Shown here in pieces: positions 13,880 through 19,042 of a DNA stretch of 19,042 nucleotides. Position numbers and translations under genes: made by a program. The stretch lies in the NCBI GenBank assembly GCA_029098065.1, contig JAQXNP010000060.1:1-19042 (forward strand), given 5' to 3'. Every line of letters starts with the position of its first letter. Position 1 is the first letter of the stretch. The DNA is from Clostridiales bacterium (GTDB lineage Bacteria; Bacillota; Clostridia; Oscillospirales; Oscillospiraceae). The notes beneath the pieces are model-generated. The model ran no database searches. It was not told the origin of the DNA and saw nothing but the letters and a program-made list of their open reading frames with translations.

Positions 13880-15027
13880 AGCTCAGTCTCCAATGGCTGT
13901 CGGATGTTGTAATGATCGGTGCGGAGCTGGCTGAGTATCCGGGAGATCACGGCGGCGGAGGCGGGCAGCTCCACCCGGGCCTCATAACGCTGATTTTCCA
14001 GTCCCCGGAGCAAGGCGGATGAAGTGGTGCCCGTGACATTGGCGCGCCAACAGACCCAGCCCTGATTCTGAAGATCGGACGTCAGCTCCCCGGGGGCGGA
14101 GACGATCCGGCTCCGGGCACGAGCGATATGCAGGAGCAGTTCGTTGCCCCGCTCCAGCTGTTCCAGCACCGTTTCCGGCGGGCCGTCGGCGATGAGGCCC
14201 ACGGAGTGTCCGGCGGCGACTGCCTGTCGGACCAGAGCGGCCTGCCCGGGCAGAGAATCCGGGGTGAAGAGAAACAGGATCTTCTCCCGGCCGGCGGGGA
14301 AGAGGTTCAGAAGCTCCTGGTCGGCCTCCGAGGCGTCCACTGCCAGATAGACCCGGACATCTTCCCGGGTGTCCGCGCCCGCTGAGGGCGAGGGCGCAGG
14401 CGAGGCGGCCGCCGAAGGGGCGGCTGAGGCGGCGGGTGAAGCTGGCGAGGGCGAGGGCTGAGGCTCCTGCCCCTTTAAAATGTTGTTATAACGGTAGGTC
14501 ATGCCCAGGGTGGCCGAGGACAGGAACCGGCTGTCATCCAGAGAGGCGGAGGAACTGCGGATCCGGATGAGGGTCCCCCGGTCCGTGGTGGGGAGGAATG
14601 AGTAGGTGAGCCCGAAGTAATTGCATACGGCGGAGGCGGGGACATAGACCACTCCGCTGCGCATCAGGGCCCGGAAATTCATCTGATTTCCCTGCCCGTC
14701 CTCGCAGGTGTTGGCATTCAAGTTGAAGGTCAGCAGCCCGGACAGAGAGTAGAGGGTGAGGACCGTGCCGCTGCTCTGATCCAGCCCGTAGTAGACCCCC
14801 AGATCCACCCCGGTGGTGGCTTTGTCAAAGACCATATAGGGCACGTAGATCGTGCTGTTCACCGCCACCGGCAGCAGCCCGCCGGGCAGGTCACACATCT
14901 TGTCGTTGACCGCCAGCAGGTAGATGGTGCCGGCAGCCCGGGCCTCCTGGGGCGGGAAGGCGGCGGGAAGCAGGACGGCCAGCATACACAGAAGGGCGGC
15001 AAAGCGCGTTTTCCACTTGCTCTTCAC
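13876..15027 (-). CDS. Exported protein: copper-amine-oxidase-N-like domain, Pro/Ser/Ala linker, degenerate NodB-like domain
   Basis: 383 residues from the GTG at 15027 (AAAGGGGG upstream). The signal peptide is residues 1-32 ([21 protein letters not shown], AxA before AAGTIY). Residues 33-165 resemble the copper-amine-oxidase N-terminal / stalk-type repeats of clostridial surface proteins ([23 protein letters not shown]). Residues 190-218 are a repetitive Pro/Ser/Ala linker. Residues 224-375 follow the order of a polysaccharide deacetylase: VYLAVDASE where TFDDGP is expected, [25 protein letters not shown] where GHxIGxHT is expected, RIVSAPGE, and GWVCWRANV. The catalytic Asp pair and zinc His pair are not conserved, so it is probably a non-catalytic glycan-binding relative. 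It lies between ftsH (27-nt gap) and the desulfurase gene (4-nt overlap). Domain calls are by eye. Confidence 0.75.
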   Translation of the reverse strand: MKSKWKTRFAALLCMLAVLLPAAFPPQEARAAGTIYLLAVNDKMCDLPGGLLPVAVNSTIYVPYMVFDKATTGVDLGVYYGLDQSSGTVLTLYSLSGLLTFNLNANTCEDGQGNQMNFRALMRSGVVYVPASAVCNYFGLTYSFLPTTDRGTLIRIRSSSASLDDSRFLSSATLGMTYRYNNILKGQEPQPSPSPASPAASAAPSAAASPAPSPSAGADTREDVRVYLAVDASEADQELLNLFPAGREKILFLFTPDSLPGQAALVRQAVAAGHSVGLIADGPPETVLEQLERGNELLLHIARARSRIVSAPGELTSDLQNQGWVCWRANVTGTTSSALLRGLENQRYEARVELPASAAVISRILSQLRTDHYNIRQPLETEL

Positions 15028-15054
15028 TCGTCGTCCCCCTTTCTGAGACAGCGG

Positions 15055-16905
15055 TTATTCCTGCGGTTTTGCCTGAAAGACCTGCTCGAACGCCTCGGCG
15101 TCCATGGTCTCATGCTCCAGCAGGTAGTCGGCGACCTGGTCCAGATAGGGGCGGTCCCGGGTGAGAATCTCCTCACAGACAGCATAGGCGCTGTCCAGAA
15201 GACGCTTGACCTCCTCATCGATGACGGCGGCCACCTCTTCCGAGTAACTTTTGGCCTGAGCCATGTCGCGGCCGATGAACACCTCATCATGGCCCGAGTC
15301 GAAGACCACGTTGCCCAGCCGTTCGCTCATGCCGTAGCGCATGATCATCTTCCGGGCGATGGAAGAAGCCTGCTGCAGATCGCTCCCCGCCCCGGTGGAT
15401 ACGTCTCCCAGCACCAGCTGTTCCGCGCACCGGCCGCCCAGACACACGGCGATGCGGTCGGTGAGCTCCTTTTTGGACTGAAAGCTCTTGTCCTCCCTGG
15501 GCAGGTGGATGGTCATGCCGCCGGCCATGCCCCGGGGGACAATGGTGATCTGGTGGACGGGATCCTGGGTATCCAGAGCATGGATGACCAGAGCATGGCC
15601 CGCCTCGTGATAAGCGGTGAGCTTCCGCTCCCGTTCAATGACGACCCGGCTCTTCTTTTCCGGTCCGGCCAGCACTTTGATGACCGATTCCTGAAAGTCC
15701 TCCATGGCGATGAAGGGCCGGTGGTATTTGGCCGCCCGAAGGGCCGCCTCGTTGGTCAGATTTTCCAGATCGGCGCCGGTAAAGCCGGCGGTCCCCTTGG
15801 CCAGAGTCTTGAGGTCCACGTCATCTCCCAGGGGTTTGTTCCGGGTGTGGACTCTGAGAATCGCCTCCCGCCCCTTCACGTCGGGGGCTCCCACATAGAC
15901 CTGCCGGTCGAAGCGGCCGGGCCGCAGGAGGGCGGGGTCCAGAATGTCCACCCGGTTGGTGGCGGCCAGCACCACCACTCCCTCGTTGGAGCCGAAGCCG
16001 TCCATCTCCACCAGAAGCTGGTTGAGGGTCTGCTCCCGCTCGTCGTGGCCGCCGCCCAGACCGGCGCCCCGCTGACGGCCTACGGCGTCAATCTCATCGA
16101 TGAACACAATGGCGGGGGAGTCCTTTTTGGCCTGATCAAACAGATCCCGGACCCGGCTGGCGCCCACGCCCACATAGAGCTCCACAAAGTCGGAGCCGGA
16201 AATGGACAGGAAATTGACGCCGGCCTCTCCGGCCACCGCCTTGGCCAGCAGGGTCTTGCCGGTGCCCGGCGGGCCCACCAGCAGAATGCCCTTGGGGATG
16301 CGGGCCCCCAGATCCAGATAGCGCTTGGGCTCCTTGAGGAAGTCCACCACCTCCTGAAGCTCGGCCTTTTCCTCGTCGGCTCCCGCGACATCGGCGAAGG
16401 TGACTTTCTTCCCCTCGGTGTCGGCGGTCTTGGTCCGGGCGCGGCTGAAGCGGCTGGCGGTGCGCTCGGCGCCGCCTCCGCCGCCGGCCTGCCGGGTCAT
16501 CATGTTGTACCACAGGAGGGCAAACAGGGCCAGCACGGCCAGCCACGGGAGGAAGGAGATCCACCAGGGTAGGGTGGTGTTCTGCGGATAATCATAGTCG
16601 GCCAGAATGCCCGCGCGGTACTGGGCGGCCAGAATATCGTCATATTCATCAATAAACTGCTGGGTGTCATACAGCTTGGCGGTGACCGTATCCTGACCGT
16701 TCCAGGGCTCCTTCAGCGTCATGGTGAGGGTATTGTCCTTCACCTTGACCGTCTCCACCTTCTGCTGCTCGATAAGCGTGCGGATCTCGGCGGAAGAGGG
16801 AGAGGGCTGGGCGTCCAGACCCTTGAGGGACAGCAGGGCTACCATGAGGATTACGCCGATCAAAAAGATAAATCCCCAGTCTCTGCCGCTGATTTTCTTA
16901 TCCAA
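15055..16905 (-). CDS. ftsH: ATP-dependent zinc metalloprotease FtsH
   Basis: 616-residue membrane-bound AAA+ protease that extracts and degrades damaged membrane and some soluble proteins. Two membrane helices (about 11-29 and 113-134) flank an external domain; a GGGGG linker (141-145) leads to the AAA module with Walker A GPPGTGKT (211-218), Walker B IVFIDEID (266-273), the second region of homology LLRPGRFDR (326-334), and the pore-loop FVELYVG near 240-246. The protease domain has HEAGH (433-437) and the third zinc ligand D509 in TGAGSD. The C-terminus is short. The start is a TTG at 16905, with AAGGA about 12 nt upstream and no usable ATG nearby, implying modest initiation. It follows hpt by 31 nt in the tilS-hpt-ftsH order conserved in Firmicutes, so this is the syntenic housekeeping copy; the copy at 1-548 is a paralogue. 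Confidence 0.97.
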   Translation of the reverse strand: MDKKISGRDWGFIFLIGVILMVALLSLKGLDAQPSPSSAEIRTLIEQQKVETVKVKDNTLTMTLKEPWNGQDTVTAKLYDTQQFIDEYDDILAAQYRAGILADYDYPQNTTLPWWISFLPWLAVLALFALLWYNMMTRQAGGGGGAERTASRFSRARTKTADTEGKKVTFADVAGADEEKAELQEVVDFLKEPKRYLDLGARIPKGILLVGPPGTGKTLLAKAVAGEAGVNFLSISGSDFVELYVGVGASRVRDLFDQAKKDSPAIVFIDEIDAVGRQRGAGLGGGHDEREQTLNQLLVEMDGFGSNEGVVVLAATNRVDILDPALLRPGRFDRQVYVGAPDVKGREAILRVHTRNKPLGDDVDLKTLAKGTAGFTGADLENLTNEAALRAAKYHRPFIAMEDFQESVIKVLAGPEKKSRVVIERERKLTAYHEAGHALVIHALDTQDPVHQITIVPRGMAGGMTIHLPREDKSFQSKKELTDRIAVCLGGRCAEQLVLGDVSTGAGSDLQQASSIARKMIMRYGMSERLGNVVFDSGHDEVFIGRDMAQAKSYSEEVAAVIDEEVKRLLDSAYAVCEEILTRDRPYLDQVADYLLEHETMDAEAFEQVFQAKPQE

Positions 16906-16936
16906 AGGGGAACCACGTCCTTTCCGGGAAACGGTG

Positions 16937-17494
16937 TCAGTCGGAGATCAGATTCTCCTCGTAGACCCGAGGTTTCAAAACGCCGATGTAGGGGAGATTG
17001 CGGTAGAGCTCGTCATAGTCCAGACCGTAACCGACCACAAACTCATCGGGGACCTCGAAGCCCACATAGTCGGCGGTGATGGGCTTGGTCCGGCGGGAGG
17101 GCTTGTCAAGCAGAGTGACCAGCCGGATGGAGGCGGGATGCCGGGCCTTCAGCAGCTGGAACAGATAGTGGAGGGTGTTGCCCGAATCCAGGATATCCTC
17201 CACCACGATGACGTCTTTGCCCTCAATGGAGTCGGTCAGATCCTTGACGATCTTTACCTGTCCGGAAGACTCGGTGCCCGAGCCGTAGGAGGATACAGCC
17301 ATAAAATCCACCCGGCAGAAGCAGTCGATGTACCGGGTCAGGTCGGCCATGAAGATGAAGGAGCCCCGCAGGATACTGACCAGCAGAGGTTCTTTTCCGG
17401 CGTAATCGGCGCTGATCTGGGCCCCCAGCTCGCGCACCCGCTTTTGCAGCACTTCCTCGGAGATCAGTACCCGTTCGATGTCGTCTTTCAGCAT
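16937..17494 (-). CDS. hpt: Hypoxanthine-guanine phosphoribosyltransferase
   Basis: 185-residue type I phosphoribosyltransferase converting hypoxanthine/guanine plus PRPP to IMP/GMP (purine salvage, cytosol). Visible elements: [17 protein letters not shown] (36-52), the flexible loop [11 protein letters not shown] (68-78), the PRPP-binding [11 protein letters not shown] (97-107), the base-binding lysine region [20 protein letters not shown], and the C-terminal [12 protein letters not shown] typical of Hpt. The start is placed at the ATG at 17494, which has AAAGGA 8 nt upstream; the ATG at 17503 overlaps the tilS stop (ATGA) but has almost no Shine-Dalgarno spacing and would add only three residues. 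It sits between tilS and ftsH, the usual Firmicutes order. Confidence 0.96.
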   Translation of the reverse strand: MLKDDIERVLISEEVLQKRVRELGAQISADYAGKEPLLVSILRGSFIFMADLTRYIDCFCRVDFMAVSSYGSGTESSGQVKIVKDLTDSIEGKDVIVVEDILDSGNTLHYLFQLLKARHPASIRLVTLLDKPSRRTKPITADYVGFEVPDEFVVGYGLDYDELYRNLPYIGVLKPRVYEENLISD

Positions 17495-17499
17495 AACAT

Positions 17500-18876
17500 T
17501 CATCCTTTTCTCTTTTTTGGCGCAAATGTAATGGCCCAGGCGTCCTCGCCCGGCCTCGCCAGTCTGGATTCTTCGCACCCGAACCCGGCCAGGGCGGCGA
17601 TGCCGCCGCTGTCGGCCAGAATGGGGATCTGTTCCCGCTCCCGCCGGGGGATCTTGGCGTCAATGAGGAGCTTTTTTACGGTTTTGGTCCCCCCTCTGCG
17701 GGGGAGGGAGAGCGCGTCTCCCGTCTGACGGGGCCGAAGAAGGGCGTCGCTCCCCAGGGCGTCCCGGCGGAGATGCCAAGTGCCGGGCTGGGGAACTTCC
17801 GGACAGACCGCCGGCCGGCACAGGCAGGTGTACCGGCTGTGTGCGGGGTCGGTGAGGCCGTCAAAATTCAGCGGGGTTGGTTCCAGCGGGGGCAGAGCCT
17901 CGCCCCGGGTGGTGAGGAGCAGTTCCTGATAGACCCGCTGGGCCAGGAGTCCGTGGGGGAGAAAGAGCACGGCGGAGGGATCATCGCTCCGGCACAGCTC
18001 CACGATACCGTTCAAATGGGCGGCGGAGCAGTCGGTGGAGCCGTCCCCCATCATTTCGATGAGCCGCCGGGCGGCCCTGGGGGCCAGAGCGGTGGGCAGA
18101 TCGGCAATATAATGGGCCTCAATGATCAGATCATCCTCCGCCCACCGGGCGTTCTGACAAATGATAGCCGCCTGAGCGTTCAAATAATCATTGTCGGCCC
18201 GAAGAGAGCGGATCGCCCCGGCGCAGGAGCGGTCAAACTGGGGATTGAGCTCCCGAAGAACGGGCATTACCTGGGCCCGAAGCCTGTTGCGGGAATAGCG
18301 CTGGTCGGAATTGGAGGAGTCCTCCCGGTGGGGTACCCCGTATTCCTCCAGATAGGCCAGAATCTCAGCCCGGGAGGTGGTGAGCAGGGGCCGCACCACA
18401 TTTCCCCGCCGGGGCGGGATGCCGGAGAGCCCCTGAAGCCCGGTGCCCCGGGCCAGGTGGAAGAGCAGAGTCTCGGCATTGTCGTCGGCGTTGTGGGCGG
18501 TGGCGATGACGTCGGCGCCGATCTCCCGGGCAGTCTCCTGCAGGAAGGCGTACCGGAGTTCCCGGGCGGTCTCCTCGATGCCCTGTCCGGCGGCGGCCGC
18601 TTCCGCCGCCACGTCGCCCCGGCCCAGATGGAAGGGGATTCCGTGTTCGGCGCACCAGTCCCGGACAAACTGAGCGTCGGCATCGGATTCCGCTCCGCGA
18701 AGGGCGTGGTCGAAGTGGGCGGCGTGGAGAGTAATCCCCTCCCGGCGGGAGAGAAGGTGGAGCAGGCACATGGAGTCCGCCCCGCCGGAGACGGCGCACA
18801 GCACCGTTCCGCCGGGGGGGAGCATGGCGTATTCCTCCGCCAGAGCCCGAACACGGTCCAGTTCCAGAATGATCAC
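17500..18876 (-). CDS. tilS: tRNA(Ile)-lysidine synthetase
   Basis: 458 residues. It converts C34 of the CAU-anticodon tRNA-Ile to lysidine using ATP and lysine, and is essential for AUA decoding. The PP-loop ATPase domain has SGGADS (30-35), the HFDHALRG loop (54-61), [20 protein letters not shown] (125-144, with [10 protein letters not shown] typical of TilS), and [15 protein letters not shown] (186-200). A central substrate-binding domain follows, then the TilS C-terminal domain (about 378-432) with [28 protein letters not shown] and PILADSGG. The assigned start is the GTG at 18876, only 2 nt after GGAGG; this spacing is poor and a non-standard codon slightly downstream (ATT, CTG) would be better spaced, so the first residues are uncertain. 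The gene follows dnaB by 24 nt and overlaps the hpt region. Confidence 0.95.
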   Translation of the reverse strand: MIILELDRVRALAEEYAMLPPGGTVLCAVSGGADSMCLLHLLSRREGITLHAAHFDHALRGAESDADAQFVRDWCAEHGIPFHLGRGDVAAEAAAAGQGIEETARELRYAFLQETAREIGADVIATAHNADDNAETLLFHLARGTGLQGLSGIPPRRGNVVRPLLTTSRAEILAYLEEYGVPHREDSSNSDQRYSRNRLRAQVMPVLRELNPQFDRSCAGAIRSLRADNDYLNAQAAIICQNARWAEDDLIIEAHYIADLPTALAPRAARRLIEMMGDGSTDCSAAHLNGIVELCRSDDPSAVLFLPHGLLAQRVYQELLLTTRGEALPPLEPTPLNFDGLTDPAHSRYTCLCRPAVCPEVPQPGTWHLRRDALGSDALLRPRQTGDALSLPRRGGTKTVKKLLIDAKIPRREREQIPILADSGGIAALAGFGCEESRLARPGEDAWAITFAPKKRKG

Positions 18877-18900
18877 TTCCTCCCGATTTCAGACATTTGG

Positions 18901-19042
18901 TCAATACTCCTCGTGCCTGCGGTCCAGGGAGGAGAAGGTGGTGTACTCGGGCAGCCACTGGAGCTCGATGGTCCGGGTCTCTCCGTGGCGGTTCTTGGCG
19001 ATAATGCACTCGGCCAGGTTGGGGTTTTCGGTGTCCTCATTA
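18901..19042 (-). CDS. dnaB: Replicative DNA helicase DnaB, C-terminal end (partial)
   Basis: The minus strand is open from the window edge to a TGA at 18901-18903, giving 46 codons. The sequence NPNLAECIIAKNRHGETRT followed by IELQWLPEYTTFSSLD matches the end of the DnaB RecA-like domain, where AEVIIAKxRNGPTGT is followed by a beta-strand and a TxFxxL ending. No Walker motifs fall inside the window. Its stop is 24 nt upstream of tilS, and the tilS Shine-Dalgarno lies in that gap, so the two are probably co-transcribed. The identity rests on a short but characteristic segment. Confidence 0.8.
   Translation of the reverse strand, partial: NEDTENPNLAECIIAKNRHGETRTIELQWLPEYTTFSSLDRRHEEY

Noticed and set aside
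14360..14470. Repeat-rich stretch as a possible tandem repeat or mobile element
   Set aside because: It encodes the Pro/Ser/Ala linker of the exported protein in frame; codon-level repetition explains it.
1..19042. CRISPR arrays, tRNA or rRNA genes, transposases, integrases
   Set aside because: None seen on either strand: no regularly spaced repeats, no cloverleaf with a GGTTCGAAT arm, and no recombinase or transposase motifs in any frame.

Overview
The window looks like a chromosomal segment of a high-GC clostridial Firmicute, most likely of the Oscillospiraceae (Flavonifractor/Intestinimonas/Lawsonibacter-like). The reasons are Gram-positive Shine-Dalgarno sites (AAGGAGG type), TTGxxx-17-TATAAT promoters, a T-box leader in front of thrS, a dnaB-tilS-hpt-ftsH gene string, U-tailed intrinsic terminators, and GC-rich codon usage. 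The genus is inferred from style and gene order, not from a database match.

Layout. (1) 1-548, minus: N-terminal part of an FtsH-type membrane protease that runs off the window. (2) A divergent promoter region, then rlmB (756-1532) and a 741-residue membrane protein (1571-3796) that reads as a P1B-type ATPase without its catalytic motifs. A perfect 16-bp bidirectional terminator follows. (3) A convergent CorC/HlyC-type CNNM-CBS membrane protein (4011-5279, minus), preceded by a ~165-nt structured leader that contains an intrinsic terminator and a possible competing antiterminator. (4) An accessory islet, about 5.5-8.2 kb: a 4-TM protein, a low-GC exported protein, a PadR regulator with its own promoter and a palindromic candidate operator, then two disrupted ORFs (one frameshifted, one with an in-frame TAA). 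(5) ilvE (8352-9416) with a clear promoter and terminator. (6) A threonine T-box riboswitch and thrS (9823-11583; ThrRS without the TGS domain), followed by an AEC-family transporter (11748-12671) and another perfect bidirectional terminator. (7) A long minus-strand run read from the right edge: dnaB (C-terminal end only), tilS, hpt, ftsH (complete, 616 aa), an exported protein with a degenerate NodB-like domain, and a class-V cysteine-desulfurase-like enzyme. Gaps in this run are 31 nt or less, two junctions overlap as ATGA, and no internal terminator is visible, so it is probably one operon.

How the parts fit. Most genes are housekeeping: rRNA 2'-O-methylation, tRNA-Ile lysidine formation, purine salvage, membrane protein quality control, branched-chain amino acid transamination and threonyl-tRNA charging. 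The accessory or undescribed content lies in four places: the pseudo-P-type ATPase behind rlmB, the CorC leader RNA, the PadR/exported-protein islet, and the pseudo-deacetylase placed between FtsH and the desulfurase. The only stretch over 300 nt without a gene is 9417-9822, which holds the ilvE terminator, the thrS promoter and the T-box leader.
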